This document shows, one piece after another, positions 1 to 9,808 of a DNA stretch of 64,000 bases. Positions within the stretch are counted from its first letter, which is position 1; each line of letters begins with the position of its first letter. Location of the stretch: assembly GCF_014212355.1 (NCBI RefSeq), contig NZ_JACKXD010000002.1, forward strand, positions 434,001 to 498,000, given 5' to 3'. Source of the stretch: Halobellus ruber. Lineage in GTDB: Archaea; Halobacteriota; Halobacteria; Halobacteriales; Haloferacaceae. The translations under genes and the position numbers were made by a program. The notes under the pieces were generated by a model. It did not search any database. It was not told the DNA's origin and saw nothing but the letters and a program-made list of their open reading frames with translations.

Positions 1-30
1 TCCGCGGTCGACGCCCGCATCGGGGAGTGA
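1..30 (+). CDS. C-terminal tail of an upstream gene (partial)
   Basis: The first nine codons of the window read S-A-V-D-A-R-I-G-E and are followed by a TGA stop at 28-30. The frame is open to the window edge, so this is probably the last part of a plus-strand gene whose body lies outside. Nothing can be said about its function. The acidic end and GC-rich third positions fit the genome, but nine codons are weak evidence. Confidence 0.35.
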   Translation, partial: SAVDARIGE

Positions 31-90
31 TCGCGCGTTCCCCGGCTGTCGTCCGGTAGCTATTTGCGCGGCCTTCGAGCAAAGTCGGGT

Positions 91-1071
91 ATGAGCGAGA
101 GGCCGACGCCGGCCGACGGCGGGGCGCGACGTGTCATCGTCGACACCGACACCGCGGGCGACGACAGCCAGGCGTTGCTGCTGGCGGCGCTTTCGGACCG
201 GATCGACCTCGATGGGGTCACGATCTGCGCCGGCAACGTCGAGTTCGACTATCAGGTCGAGAACGCGAAGTACACCCTCGACCTCGCCGGGGTTGCCGAC
301 GACGTCACCGTCTACGAGGGGGCACGCGACCCCCTGCTGAAGGACTACGAGTACGCCGATTACGTCCACGGCGAGGGCGGGATGGGCGGGTCGCTGTTTC
401 CCGACACCGGGATCGCCTCCGGCGACCGATTCGCTCCGGACTACATCGTCGACGCCGCCCGAGCACACCCCGGCGAGATCACCCTGGTCTGTATCGCACC
501 GCTGACGAACGTCGCCTTGGCGCTCCGGAAGGAGCCCGAGTTGAACGACCTGCTGGATTCGGTGTGGGTGATGGGCGGGAACGTCAACTGCCTCGGCAAC
601 GTCACGCCCGCCGCGGAGTACAACTTCTGGGTCGACCCCGACGCGGCGAAGATGGTGCTGAACGAACTCGACGTGACCCTCCTCGATTGGGGGCTCACGA
701 TCAGGGACACCGTCTTCGACGCCGACACGCTCGCACGGATCGAGGCGATCGACACGCGATACGCCGACTTCTACACCGAGATCTCGACGCAGGTTCGGGC
801 GTACAACCGGGAGTCCTTCGGCGAGGACCGGACGACACAGCCCGACTCGGCCGTGGTCGCCGGGCTGATCGACCCCGAACTGATCGAGGCCTCGGCCACC
901 TACCACGTCGACGTCGACGAGCGGGAGGGGCTGACCCGCGGGTACTCCGCGGTCGACGAGAACGGGGTCGGCGACGGCGACCCCCGAACCGAGGTGGTCG
1001 AGTCGCTCGACGGCGAGGGCTTCCGGGCGATGGTCGTCCGGATGCTGGCGGACGGCAATCCGGATCCCTGA
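91..1071 (+). CDS. Nucleoside hydrolase (inosine-uridine preferring family)
   Basis: A 326-residue protein of the IunH family, which hydrolyses the N-glycosidic bond of ribonucleosides for purine/pyrimidine salvage in the cytosol. The N terminus carries the family signature: VIVDTDTAGDDSQAL supplies the aspartates that bind Ca2+ and the ribose. The central VWVMGGN and the later EYNFWVDPDAA segment, both typical of the active-site wall, are also present. Length matches the family (about 310-330). An in-frame TTG lies at 64, but ATG at 91 is preferred because the family motif begins about 15 residues later. The gene stands alone between an upstream gene end and a divergent-function kinase. The nucleoside specificity cannot be read from the sequence. 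Confidence 0.93.
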   Translation: MSERPTPADGGARRVIVDTDTAGDDSQALLLAALSDRIDLDGVTICAGNVEFDYQVENAKYTLDLAGVADDVTVYEGARDPLLKDYEYADYVHGEGGMGGSLFPDTGIASGDRFAPDYIVDAARAHPGEITLVCIAPLTNVALALRKEPELNDLLDSVWVMGGNVNCLGNVTPAAEYNFWVDPDAAKMVLNELDVTLLDWGLTIRDTVFDADTLARIEAIDTRYADFYTEISTQVRAYNRESFGEDRTTQPDSAVVAGLIDPELIEASATYHVDVDEREGLTRGYSAVDENGVGDGDPRTEVVESLDGEGFRAMVVRMLADGNPDP

Positions 1072-1128
1072 GGCGCGTCCCGCCGGGATTCCGCCGGGAC
1101 GGCCCCTCCTGCTGATCGCCTGCGGGAG

Positions 1129-1140
1129 TTACTTATAGGA
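1129..1140 (+). promoter_or_regulatory. TATA box region of the receiver-kinase gene
   Basis: The stretch reads acttatagg and lies about 27-35 bases before the ATG at 1165. That is the spacing expected for an archaeal TATA box serving a transcript with a very short leader. No operator-like repeat is seen. Confidence 0.4.
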
Positions 1141-1164
1141 CTGTGGGTGTTGTAGAACCGTCCA

Positions 1165-2949
1165 ATGACCGCGACCGCCGGGATCGACGTCCTCCACGTC
1201 GACGACGAGCCCGATTTCGCCGACCTCACGGCCGAGTTCCTGGAGGAGATCGACGGGAGGATCGCAGTCCACACGGAAACGCACCCCGAGGACGGCCTCG
1301 ACTTCCTCGCCGAACGCGACATCGACTGTGTGGTCTCGGATCACGATATGCCGGGGCGGGACGGCATCGAGTTCCTCGGGGCCGTCCGCGAGCGGTATCC
1401 CGACCTCCCCTTCGTCCTCTACACCGGCAAGGGGTCGGAGACGGTCGCCAGCGAGGCGATCTCGGCAGGCGTCACCGACTACCTTCAGAAAGGGACCGGC
1501 ACCGACCAGTACGACCTCCTGGCCAACCGGATCCGGAACGCGGTGACGGCGCGGCGGGCGGAAGCCGACGCCGAAAAGCGCCGCCACCGGCTCGAACAGA
1601 TCCTCAAGACCGTCCCCTCGTGTGTGGTCCAACTCGACCACGAAGGGGAGTTCGTCTTCGCCAACGACCGGGCCGTCGAAGTGCTCGGGCTGTCGGAGTC
1701 GGACCTGACCGACCGGGCGTACAACGATCCCGAGTGGGACATCACCGATCCGGACGGCGATCCGATCCCGGAGCCGGAGCTCCCGTTCCGGCGTGTCCGG
1801 GACACGGGCGAGCCGCTCTACGGCTTCCGCCACACGATCGAGTGGCCCGACGGGACGCGGAAGATCCTCTCGGTCAACGGCGCGCCGCTGTTCGACGCCG
1901 ACGGGAACGTCGACAGCGTCGTCTTCTCGCTGTCGGACATCACCGACCGGCGGAAGCGGAAGGCGGCGCTCGAACGGGCCCGCGCCGAGTACGAACAGTT
2001 CATCGACGCGATGAACGACGCCGCGTACGTGATCGACGCCGACGGTGCCTTTCTGGAGGTCAACGAGGCAGCGAGCGACACCACCGGCTACTCCCGGTCG
2101 GAACTGCTCTCGATGGGGATCCAGGACATCGACCCGACCATCGAGGATGCGGACGCCGCGCGGCTCGACACCGACGAGTACGACGACGGGATGCGGGTCT
2201 TCGAGACCGTCCACGAGACGACGGACGGCGAGCGGATCCCCGTCGAGATCAGCTCATCGATCGTGTCGTACCGCGGCGAGACCGCCGAGCTGAGCATCGT
2301 CCGGGACATCTCCGACCGGAAACGCCGCGAACGCAGGCTGGAGGAGTTCGCGAGCGTGGTCAGCCACGACCTCCGGAACCCGCTGAACGTGGCGCGGGGC
2401 AGCGTAAACCTCGCGAGGGCGGACTGTCCGAGCGACCACCTCGACAGGGCCGCTCGGGCCCACGACCGGATGGAGACGTTGATCGACGACCTGCTCACGC
2501 TGGCGCGCCAGGGCGACGCCGTCGCCGACCCGGAACCGATCGACCTCCGGAGCCTCGTCGGAAGCTGTTGGGAGCACGTCGCGACCGGGGACGCGACGCT
2601 GCGAGTCGCCGACAACGGAACAGTCAGGGCGGACACGGGACGGCTCCGACAGCTGTTCGAGAACCTGTTCCGTAACTCGGTGGAGCACGGCTCCGACTCG
2701 GTCACGGTCACTGTCGGCGCCCTCCCCGACGGCCGCGGGTTCTACGTCGCCGACGACGGGCCGGGCGTCCCCGCCGACGACCGGGAGGCGGTGTTCGAGC
2801 CGGGCCACTCGACCGCCGCGGAGGGGACCGGCTTCGGGCTGAACATCGTCACCAGGATCGCCGAGGACCACGGCTGGGAGGTGGGGCTGACCGACGGGGC
2901 CGACGGCGGCGCCCGCTTCGAGGTCACCGGCGTCGAGTTCGAGGACTGA
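1165..2949 (+). CDS. Receiver-PAS-PAS-histidine kinase
   Basis: A soluble 594-residue hybrid sensor. Residues about 5-125 form a receiver domain with the acidic pair near the N terminus (HVDDEPD), phospho-acceptor D59 in VVSDHDMPG, the threonine in LYTGKG and the lysine in YLQKG. Two PAS domains follow (about 140-260 and 275-385). The HisKA box FASVVSHDLRNPLN has its phosphorylated histidine near residue 401. The ATPase domain shows the N box (LFRNSVEHG) and the G boxes (VADDGPGVP and GTGFGLNIV). There are no membrane segments, so it probably senses a cytosolic cue such as redox state, light or a small ligand. The receiver-first order is common in haloarchaeal kinases. No partner regulator is adjacent. 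Confidence 0.93.
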   Translation: MTATAGIDVLHVDDEPDFADLTAEFLEEIDGRIAVHTETHPEDGLDFLAERDIDCVVSDHDMPGRDGIEFLGAVRERYPDLPFVLYTGKGSETVASEAISAGVTDYLQKGTGTDQYDLLANRIRNAVTARRAEADAEKRRHRLEQILKTVPSCVVQLDHEGEFVFANDRAVEVLGLSESDLTDRAYNDPEWDITDPDGDPIPEPELPFRRVRDTGEPLYGFRHTIEWPDGTRKILSVNGAPLFDADGNVDSVVFSLSDITDRRKRKAALERARAEYEQFIDAMNDAAYVIDADGAFLEVNEAASDTTGYSRSELLSMGIQDIDPTIEDADAARLDTDEYDDGMRVFETVHETTDGERIPVEISSSIVSYRGETAELSIVRDISDRKRRERRLEEFASVVSHDLRNPLNVARGSVNLARADCPSDHLDRAARAHDRMETLIDDLLTLARQGDAVADPEPIDLRSLVGSCWEHVATGDATLRVADNGTVRADTGRLRQLFENLFRNSVEHGSDSVTVTVGALPDGRGFYVADDGPGVPADDREAVFEPGHSTAAEGTGFGLNIVTRIAEDHGWEVGLTDGADGGARFEVTGVEFED

Positions 2950-2989
2950 ACGGGCGATTTCGGGCCCAACGGCCCCGCCGGCCGCATCT

Positions 2990-4477
2990 TCAGTTGTCCG
3001 CGGGTGGGACTCCCGGGTCCGGTTCGGGATCGTCGTCCGTCCCCTGGCTGCGGGTCACGTCGTCGGTCAGGTTGCCGTCGCGCCAGGAGCCGCTCTCGAA
3101 CCAGACCGCCGCCACCACCGCGGCGATGATCCCCGAGGCCGCAAAGCCCAGCCAGATCCCCTCAGGCGTCGGGCTCTTAAAGATCCAGACGTCCAGCGGC
3201 ACGAGCCCCTGGGAGGCGACGTACGCGATCGGCAGGCGGATGAACCCGAACAGCACGACCGCGATGGTGGCCGCGGTGAGGGTCTTCCCCGCGCCGCGGA
3301 ACCCGCCGCTGTACGCCCGGAGCACCCCGACGAACCCGAACGTCGGCGCGATCCACCGAAGGAACGTCGCGCCCTCCCGGACCACCGACGGGGTGTCGTC
3401 GAACACGCGGATGATGTCGGGCGCGAAGACGAAGGTGAGCACGCCGAGCCCGGCGAGGATCAGGAACGACGCCTTGGCGGCAAAGCGGTTCGTCTTCGAG
3501 ACGCGGTCGAGCTTTCCGGCGCCGATGTTCTGGCCCGTCATCGTCTCGACCCCGCGGTCGATGGCGATTGCGGGCATAAAGATCATCGAGAACACCCGGA
3601 TCCCGACGCCGAATCCGGCGACCACGGGCGTCGCAAACAGCGTCACGATGAGCAACACCGCGTTGACGGAGATGGCGCGGCCGGTGTTCTCCAGCGACGC
3701 GGGCGCGCCGATCCGGAGCAGCTTCCGGATGTACGTCGGGTCGGGCCACATCTCCCGCGGGTTGATCCGGATGCCGTGGGCGCCGCGGAGCATCAGCCAG
3801 ACGCCGACCACCATCGCCGATCCCCGGGAGAAGACGGTGGCGACTGCGGCGCCCTCCACGCCCATCCGCGGGAACGGCCCCCACCCGAAGATGAGCACCG
3901 GATCCAGCGCCACGTTCAGCACGACCGTTCCCAGCATCACGACCATCGGCGTCACCGTGTCGCCCGCCCCGCGCATCAGCGCGATGAAGACGGTGAACCC
4001 GAACAGGAACGGCAGCCCGGCGGCGATGATCCGCATATACTCCGTCGCCAGGGTGAGCACCAGCGGTTCGGCGCCGAACACCTGCAGCAACTCGTCGATG
4101 AACACGAAGCCGACGCCGCCGACGACGAGGCCGGCGAGGACGGTGAACACGACGGTCTGGGAGGCTGCGTACTCGGCCTCCCCGGGCTGTTCGGCGCCGG
4201 TGTGCTGTGCGACGAGGACGCTCCCGGCCACCGTCAGCCCCAGCCCCAGGGAGATGAACAGGTACACGAGCGGGAACCCCAGGCTGATCGCCGCCAGCGC
4301 CTCGGTGCTGAACCGCCCCAGCCAGAAGGTGTCCGCCAGGTTGTACGCCACCTGGAGCATATTGGTGACGATGATCGGCAGGGAGAGGTAGAACAGCGAC
4401 CGCGGGATCGACCCGCCGGTCAGGTCCAGTTCCTCCTGGCCTTTGAACACGCTTCCGAGCCGGTCGCGAACGCTCAT
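2990..4477 (-). CDS. MATE family efflux transporter
   Basis: A 495-residue membrane protein with about twelve hydrophobic helices arranged as two similar halves, the hallmark of MATE (multidrug and toxin extrusion) antiporters. The first half starts at GSIPRSLFYLSLPIIVTNML and includes NLADTFWLGRFSTEAL, a typical MATE segment. The second half starts near RKLLRIGAPASLEN and includes a GQNIGAG motif. The C-terminal tail (about 35 residues) is acidic and hydrophilic. Transport is likely driven by Na+ or H+, and the substrate is not predictable. It converges with the upstream kinase, leaving 40 bases between stop codons. Confidence 0.95.
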   Translation of the reverse strand: MSVRDRLGSVFKGQEELDLTGGSIPRSLFYLSLPIIVTNMLQVAYNLADTFWLGRFSTEALAAISLGFPLVYLFISLGLGLTVAGSVLVAQHTGAEQPGEAEYAASQTVVFTVLAGLVVGGVGFVFIDELLQVFGAEPLVLTLATEYMRIIAAGLPFLFGFTVFIALMRGAGDTVTPMVVMLGTVVLNVALDPVLIFGWGPFPRMGVEGAAVATVFSRGSAMVVGVWLMLRGAHGIRINPREMWPDPTYIRKLLRIGAPASLENTGRAISVNAVLLIVTLFATPVVAGFGVGIRVFSMIFMPAIAIDRGVETMTGQNIGAGKLDRVSKTNRFAAKASFLILAGLGVLTFVFAPDIIRVFDDTPSVVREGATFLRWIAPTFGFVGVLRAYSGGFRGAGKTLTAATIAVVLFGFIRLPIAYVASQGLVPLDVWIFKSPTPEGIWLGFAASGIIAAVVAAVWFESGSWRDGNLTDDVTRSQGTDDDPEPDPGVPPADN

Positions 4478-4717
4478 CCGTCGGCCTCGGACGCGGGCGC
4501 ACGGACCGGTTCGCGGGCGGGTCGACGGTCGAGGGGCTGTCGGCGCGTTGCGGGTTCGGGCCGCAACCGCGGCCGTTCGGATGGAGGGCTACGGATCCGT
4601 GGGACCCGGGGTGTTGTCGCCGGACTCACTACCTTGAGTTGGGGTCGGACCGTGATAAATGACTCCGTCCCGCCCCGACAGCGTCCGGTGACCGGACGGG
4701 TCCCTGACGGTCATAGG

Positions 4718-5347
4718 TTACGCTCCGCTCCACTCGATCCGGTAGACCTCCGCGTCGATCGCTTCGGTGTCTTCGTCGTGGAACGCGAACTGGCGGTCGA
4801 GGTCGAGCGTCGCCCGGTACGCGTGGGTCACAGCCCCCCCGTTGTCGGCAGCGAACGCCTCGACGAACGCCTCGGAGTCGGCGTTGTGGACCGAGTAGGA
4901 CACCTCCGCGATCCGCGCGGCGGTCGCCAGAAACCCCCGGTCGGCGTGTTCGTTCCCGTTCCGGGCGCCGAACGGCGGGTTCATCACCACGGTCGTCGGC
5001 GCCGACGGACACAGCGGCGGGTCGGTGGCGTCGGCACAGACCCACCCGATCGGCGTTTTCGTCCCGACCCGGCGCCGGTTCGCCGCCGCCGTCGTCAGCA
5101 CCGACCGGTCGATGTCGACGCCGACGACCCCGTGGGGGCCACGGAGGGCGGCGCCCAGCGCCAACATCCCGGTGCCGGTTCCGAGGTCGACCACGAGCCG
5201 GTCCTCGATGTCGCCGTTCAGGTCGGCGGCGTGGACGACGTGGGCGGCCAACCCCGGCGGCGTCGGGTACTGTTCGAGGTCCGCCCGCGGGTCGTCGAAC
5301 CCCGCGACGACCGCCAACTGGGTTTCGAGCCCGGATCGCGTCGCCAT
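4718..5347 (-). CDS. METTL5-family SAM-dependent methyltransferase
   Basis: A 209-residue Rossmann methyltransferase. The order is an N-terminal DLEQYPTPPGLAAHVV segment, SAM-binding motif I (VDLGTGTGMLALGA), the acidic end of beta 2 (VGVDIDRSV) and the catalytic VMNPPFGARNG. The NPPF signature marks N6-adenine-type transfer, and the YPTP start plus overall length match the archaeal relatives of METTL5, which methylate small-subunit rRNA; rRNA is therefore the likely but unproven substrate. ATG at 5347 is chosen because it puts the conserved LETQLAVVAGF helix close to the start. A longer frame to 5428 only adds non-conserved residues. Confidence 0.85.
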   Translation of the reverse strand: MATRSGLETQLAVVAGFDDPRADLEQYPTPPGLAAHVVHAADLNGDIEDRLVVDLGTGTGMLALGAALRGPHGVVGVDIDRSVLTTAAANRRRVGTKTPIGWVCADATDPPLCPSAPTTVVMNPPFGARNGNEHADRGFLATAARIAEVSYSVHNADSEAFVEAFAADNGGAVTHAYRATLDLDRQFAFHDEDTEAIDAEVYRIEWSGA

Positions 5348-5455
5348 CAGAACCACCCGCCGACTGCCGTCGGCAAGCGGCACGCGGAGCGCCGTCGCAT
5401 CGGCTGAGCATCCCCGCGCGGGGATCAAAAACCTTCCCGACCGGCCGGGACCCAG

Positions 5456-6451
5456 TCAGTACGGGAGCCGGATCACCGTCGAGCCAGTGGCGTTGCGGAC
5501 GGTCACCACGTCGCCGTCGTTGTTCCAGACCGCGCCGGAGCGTCCCCAGTAGTAGGTCCTTGCGGTGTCCGTCCCGGATCCCGTCCGGAGCGTCACCTCG
5601 GCGCCGGGGTCGACGACGGTCCCGTCGGGGAACGTGTAGCTGTGGCCGCCGTCGTCCGCGACCGTCCACCCGGAGACGTCGAGCGGGTCGCTCCCGTCGT
5701 TTCGGAACGTCACGGATTCCTCGTCGAGGTTGTCGTTGTCGTTGCCGGGGGCGTCGTAGTTGATCTCGATGACTTCGAGCGCCGTCTCGCCGACAGTCCC
5801 GTCCGCATTCCCCCCGTCGGCGTCCACACACGACCACAGTCCCCGGCGGTCCGCCCTGGCCGCCTCGGCCGTCCGTTCGTAGCGTTCACGTTCGGTAAAC
5901 GTCGTGTCGTACACCCGGGCGTGGCCCTCCCGGAGGAGCGCGTGGTTGAACGACTCGCCGTCGACGAAGACGTACGCCAGCAGCCGGCCGTAGTAGCCGC
6001 GCTGCTCGGACTGCGGGTCGAACACCAGCGTGACCGACTCGCCGGCGAGGCGGTCGACGGCGTACGCCGAAGCGTCCGCGCCGGCGCGGCGGAGGCACCG
6101 CTCGCCAGCCTGGGTGGTCGGCACCCCGGTGTACTCCGCGGGGTCGTTCGACGAGCGGACCTCGGGGCTGTCCACCCCGAGCAACCGCACCGTGTCCTGC
6201 GTTCCGTTGTCGTACGCGATATCGATCGTATCGCCGTCGACGACGTCGATCACGGTGACCTCGACGCCGTCATCCGTGCCCGCTGGCCCGTCCGTCCGGG
6301 TCGGGTCCGCGGGACCGACGCCTGGCACCCCCGAGAGACACCCGGCGGAGACGACGAGCAGAAGGAGAACGGCCACGTGGCCCCGACGGGGCAGGCCGCC
6401 GGGGAGGCGACGCGCTGGGGGCGACACGGTGCGTTCGTATTGCCATTCCAT
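5456..6451 (-). CDS. Secreted lipoprotein nuclease (SNase domain) with lamin-tail domain
   Basis: A 331-residue exported protein. A positively charged start and hydrophobic core lead into a lipobox (VVSAGC), so the mature protein is probably lipid-anchored outside the membrane. The staphylococcal-nuclease domain follows ([26 protein letters not shown], later YYGRLLAYV and [11 protein letters not shown]). The C terminus (from about residue 230) is a lamin-tail beta-sandwich: [18 protein letters not shown], then YTFPDGTVV. Such SNase-LTD pairs degrade extracellular nucleic acids for nutrients. GTG at 6454 is an alternative start just before the ATG. It is divergent from tfb, sharing a very short promoter region. 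Confidence 0.9.
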   Translation of the reverse strand: MEWQYERTVSPPARRLPGGLPRRGHVAVLLLLVVSAGCLSGVPGVGPADPTRTDGPAGTDDGVEVTVIDVVDGDTIDIAYDNGTQDTVRLLGVDSPEVRSSNDPAEYTGVPTTQAGERCLRRAGADASAYAVDRLAGESVTLVFDPQSEQRGYYGRLLAYVFVDGESFNHALLREGHARVYDTTFTERERYERTAEAARADRRGLWSCVDADGGNADGTVGETALEVIEINYDAPGNDNDNLDEESVTFRNDGSDPLDVSGWTVADDGGHSYTFPDGTVVDPGAEVTLRTGSGTDTARTYYWGRSGAVWNNDGDVVTVRNATGSTVIRLPY

Positions 6452-6490
6452 CACAAAGGTTTAAATTCACCCTTCACCACAAACCTTATA
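6452..6490. promoter_or_regulatory. Compact divergent promoter between the nuclease and tfb
   Basis: Only 39 bases separate the two start codons. The stretch holds aggtttaaattc (around 6466-6477) and, close to the tfb ATG, ccttataatg. The TTTAAA core is about 23 bases upstream of the tfb ATG, so tfb is probably leaderless. On the other strand the ttataagg and tttaaacc stretches could serve the nuclease. Both promoters must overlap. Confidence 0.5.
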
Positions 6491-7444
6491 ATGGAACGCT
6501 CGCGTCGCCAGCGCCAGCGGGAGCAGGAAACCGAACGGACGGACGAGGAAGCGGTCGTCTGTCCGGAGTGTGAGTCCGAGGAGATCGTCACCGACGCCGA
6601 CCAGGGTGAACTGGTCTGTGACGACTGCGGGCTCGTCCTCGACGAACGGCAGATCGACCGCGGCCCGGAGTGGCGGGCGTTCAACCACTCCGAGCGACAG
6701 TCGAAGTCCCGCGTTGGCGCGCCGATCACCGAGACGATGCACGACCGCGGGCTGACGACGACGATCGACTGGAAGGACAAAGACGCCTACGGCCGGTCGC
6801 TCTCCTCGGAGAAGCGCTCGCAGATGCACCGGCTCCGGAAGTGGCAAGAGCGGATCCGGACGAAGGACGCGGGCGAACGCAACCTCCAGTTCGCGCTCTC
6901 GGAGATCGACCGGATGGCCTCGGCGCTGGGGGTCCCCCGGTCGGTCCGGGAGGTCGCGTCGGTGATCTACCGCCGCGCGCTCAACGAGGACCTCATCCGC
7001 GGCCGCTCCATCGAGGGCGTTGCCACCTCCGCGCTCTATGCGGCGTGTCGCCAGGAGGGCATCCCCCGCTCGCTGGACGAGGTCGCGGAAGTCTCCCGGG
7101 TCCCCCAGAAGGAGATCGGCCGGACCTACCGGTACATCTCCCAGGAGTTGGGCCTGGAGCTGAAGCCCGTCGACCCGAAGCAGTTCGTGCCCCGCTTCGC
7201 CTCGGCGCTTGAGCTCTCCGAGGAGGTCCAGTCGAAGGCGACCGAGATCATCGACGTCTCCGCCGAGCAGGGGCTGCTCTCCGGGAAGTCGCCGACGGGC
7301 TTCGCGGCGGCGGCGATCTACGCGGCGTCGCTTCTGTGTAACGAGAAGAAGACCCAACGCGAGGTCGCCGACGTGGCTCAGGTCACCGAAGTCACCATCC
7401 GGAACCGGTATCAAGAACAGATCGAAGCGATGGGCTTCCGGTGA
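6491..7444 (+). CDS. tfb: Transcription initiation factor IIB (TFB)
   Basis: A 317-residue general transcription factor that bridges TBP-TATA and RNA polymerase. The N-terminal zinc ribbon has CPEC and CDDC pairs (residues about 24-45). The B-reader/B-linker region follows ([10 protein letters not shown], then [15 protein letters not shown]). Two cyclin-like repeats follow: the first contains [19 protein letters not shown] with [19 protein letters not shown], the second ends with [13 protein letters not shown]. Full length and intact. Haloarchaea carry several TFB paralogues and this one cannot be numbered from here. Start ATG 6491 lies directly after a TATA-like run. Confidence 0.97.
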   Translation: MERSRRQRQREQETERTDEEAVVCPECESEEIVTDADQGELVCDDCGLVLDERQIDRGPEWRAFNHSERQSKSRVGAPITETMHDRGLTTTIDWKDKDAYGRSLSSEKRSQMHRLRKWQERIRTKDAGERNLQFALSEIDRMASALGVPRSVREVASVIYRRALNEDLIRGRSIEGVATSALYAACRQEGIPRSLDEVAEVSRVPQKEIGRTYRYISQELGLELKPVDPKQFVPRFASALELSEEVQSKATEIIDVSAEQGLLSGKSPTGFAAAAIYAASLLCNEKKTQREVADVAQVTEVTIRNRYQEQIEAMGFR

Positions 7445-7457
7445 CGCCGCGGCCGTT

Positions 7458-9182
7458 CTATCCCCCGTCAGCACGCTCCCCGACGAAGACGACCACCTCG
7501 CGGTTCCACAGCCCCAGCCGGTAGGTCGTCGGCTCGTAGCTTTCGCCCAACTGCGCCGCCAGCGATCCGCGGTGGGTCGGTTCCGCAATCACCACCGGCG
7601 GGGCCGTGTCGTTCCCGTACCGTGCCCCGAACGTGGACGCGTTTTCGGTGCTCGTCGCGTCAGCGCCTGCAGACGCCACGTACCACGGCAACGGCAGCCG
7701 GTTCCCCCACGCGTCGCCCACGGGCGGGGTCTCCGTCGTCGCCGCCGCGGGAACGTGGTACGACGACCCCACGTACACCACCTCGGCGGTCGCGGGATCC
7801 CGGTCGGCGGCCGCTCGCGCCGCGGCCTCGATCGGTTCGAGGTCGTCGGCGGGCTGGGCGAACTGCGCCAACTCGGTGGTTCGATCGGGCGGCGTGTAGA
7901 CGTCGGCCCCGACCGCCGCGGTCCCCGCGCCGACAGCGCACACGAGGAGCAGCACCGCGACCGCCGTTCCGGCGTCGCCCCCGGCACCGCCTCCGGCTGC
8001 CCCGGCGGTTGTCGCCGCTGACGCCCCCCGCCGCAGGAGGCCGACGAGGCCGACGGCTGCAGGCAGCGACAGCGGGACGACGACGTGAACAAGCGTCCAG
8101 GGCGCCGAAATCTCCGCGATTGTCGGGAAGACCACCATCGCCAGAACGCCCCAGTAGCCGACACCCTCCACCAGCGGCCGGCGGTGTATGGCGTATCGCG
8201 CGTGGAGCGTGGTCCCGACGCCGAGAACCGTCACCGGGAGCGCGAGCGCAACCAACAACCCGCCGGCGTCGCCGAGGTACGGGAGGATCGCGTGGGTTCC
8301 GTCGGGGAACCGATGCACGATGCGGACCCCAACGAACCGCCGGACGGCGCCGACGGTACCCTCGTAGACCGCGAGGTGGATCGTCGCGGGGTCGTCGAGT
8401 CCCACCCCAGGGCCGGAGCCCGAACGGGGGGCGAACAGGACCGCCGTCACCGCCGTCGCGAGGAGTCCGGCTCGGGCCGCGGGCGTCGCCGTGCCGGCGA
8501 GTCGATCCCGGAGCGCCGCGAGGTGTGTGCGCGCCCCGGCACCGCCGTCGCTCGCGACGCTCCGCTGGTCGACGACCAGGAGCCACGCGCCGAGCCACGA
8601 GAGGAGGTAGCCGGCGACGAACCCCGACGCCGCGGCCGCAAGCGGCAGCGCGACCGCCACGGCGTAGGCGTCACGACGGCTCCGCCGATCCCACGCCCGG
8701 ACGGCGAACCCGACGGCCGCAAGCCCGAAACACGCAAGCGGGACGTCGCCGCGAAGAAACCGCGAGTAGTAGAGAACCACGGGCTGAACCGCGAGAACGA
8801 CCGACACGGCGACCGTTTCCGCGTCGTCGAGGCGGTCACGGAACAGCAGCGCAGCGAGCGGGAGCGCAGCGCTCACGACCGCGACCGGGAGCCGGGCGAC
8901 CCGTTCGGAGACGCCCAGCGCGGCGAAGGCGACCCGATCGAGGTGATAGAGCAGCGGCCCGCCGGCGACGGGGCGATACCGGAACGCCCCGGTTTCGAGG
9001 TATTGGAGCGCCCAGTAGCCGACCCGCGCCTCGTCCCAGTGAAACGGGCGCGTTCCGAGTCCGACGACGCGGAGCGCAAACCCGACAGCGGCGATGGCGA
9101 CGACGGCCAGGACGACGCGGTCGCCGCGACCGCTTTCCCCCGGAGCGTCGTCGGTGTCGGAACCGTCGGACTCCCGCGACAT
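7458..9182 (-). CDS. Agl23-like (TIGR03663-type) membrane glycosyltransferase-fold protein
   Basis: A 574-residue polytopic protein with roughly a dozen hydrophobic segments. The first extracytoplasmic loop contains RPFHWDEARVGYWALQYLE, the signature of the PMT/ArnT-like family called flippase-activity-associated protein Agl23. The acidic HWDEA stretch corresponds to the catalytic aspartate region of GT-C glycosyltransferases. It probably acts on lipid-linked sugars in cell-surface glycosylation. The hydrophilic C terminus (last about 130 residues) is presumably outside the membrane. ATG at 9182 gives a short acidic leader before the first helix; the frame stays open to 9284. It converges with tfb, 13 bases apart. 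Confidence 0.85.
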   Translation of the reverse strand: MSRESDGSDTDDAPGESGRGDRVVLAVVAIAAVGFALRVVGLGTRPFHWDEARVGYWALQYLETGAFRYRPVAGGPLLYHLDRVAFAALGVSERVARLPVAVVSAALPLAALLFRDRLDDAETVAVSVVLAVQPVVLYYSRFLRGDVPLACFGLAAVGFAVRAWDRRSRRDAYAVAVALPLAAAASGFVAGYLLSWLGAWLLVVDQRSVASDGGAGARTHLAALRDRLAGTATPAARAGLLATAVTAVLFAPRSGSGPGVGLDDPATIHLAVYEGTVGAVRRFVGVRIVHRFPDGTHAILPYLGDAGGLLVALALPVTVLGVGTTLHARYAIHRRPLVEGVGYWGVLAMVVFPTIAEISAPWTLVHVVVPLSLPAAVGLVGLLRRGASAATTAGAAGGGAGGDAGTAVAVLLLVCAVGAGTAAVGADVYTPPDRTTELAQFAQPADDLEPIEAAARAAADRDPATAEVVYVGSSYHVPAAATTETPPVGDAWGNRLPLPWYVASAGADATSTENASTFGARYGNDTAPPVVIAEPTHRGSLAAQLGESYEPTTYRLGLWNREVVVFVGERADGG

Positions 9183-9292
9183 ACCGATCCGTCCCGACCG
9201 GGCAGGTAGAAGCCTTGTGATCCGTGCTGTCACCCGCGGACGGTTCGGGGTGGGGTTTCTAATCCGCCCCCGTCGTACCTTCACACGGAACG

Positions 9293-9748
9293 ATGTACGA
9301 CCGGGTGTTGGTTACGACCGACGGAAGCACCGCGAGCGAGGGGGCGATCGAGCACGCGATCGACCTCGCCGAACAGTACGGGGCGACGTTACACGCGCTG
9401 TACGTCGTTGATTCGGCGGCGTACGCCTCCCTGGAGATGGCGGCCGACGTCGTCGCGGACGAACTCCGCTCTGAGGGTTCCGAGGTGGTGGGAGCGATCG
9501 CCGACCGGGCCGCAGACGCCGGCGTCACGACCGAGACCGCGATCGAGACCGGGGTGGTCCACCGGACGATCGTCGACTACGCCGACCGGGAGGGGATCGA
9601 CCTGGTGGTGATGGGGACCCACGGCCGGACCGGCGTCGACCGGTTCCTCCTGGGGAGCGTCGCCGAGAAGGTCGTCCGGACCGCGGACGCGCCGGTGATG
9701 ACGGTCCGATCGAACGCCGGTGCCGACGACGGCGACACCGCGGAGTGA
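9293..9748 (+). CDS. Universal stress protein (UspA family)
   Basis: A 151-residue single-domain Usp. The start YDRVLVTTDGSTASEGAIEHA and the ATP-binding loop MGTHGRTGVDRFLLGSVAEKV (a G-2X-G-9X-G-S/T motif) are both intact, so this is the nucleotide-binding type. Usp proteins are stress-linked cytosolic dimers whose exact targets vary. It is divergent from the Agl23-like gene, with about 110 bases between starts, and is followed by the ferredoxin gene 60 bases on. Confidence 0.93.
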   Translation: MYDRVLVTTDGSTASEGAIEHAIDLAEQYGATLHALYVVDSAAYASLEMAADVVADELRSEGSEVVGAIADRAADAGVTTETAIETGVVHRTIVDYADREGIDLVVMGTHGRTGVDRFLLGSVAEKVVRTADAPVMTVRSNAGADDGDTAE

Positions 9749-9808
9749 GTCGGGCCCGGCCGGCCCGGTTCGCAAAGAGTTTTGACGCGATCCGCCGAAC
9801 GGCGAGGT

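Noticed and set aside
3776-5407. Long plus-strand frame over the MATE and methyltransferase genes
   Set aside because: It is the complement of real genes; its residues (runs of R, P, H, D) lack any protein pattern, as expected in GC-rich DNA.
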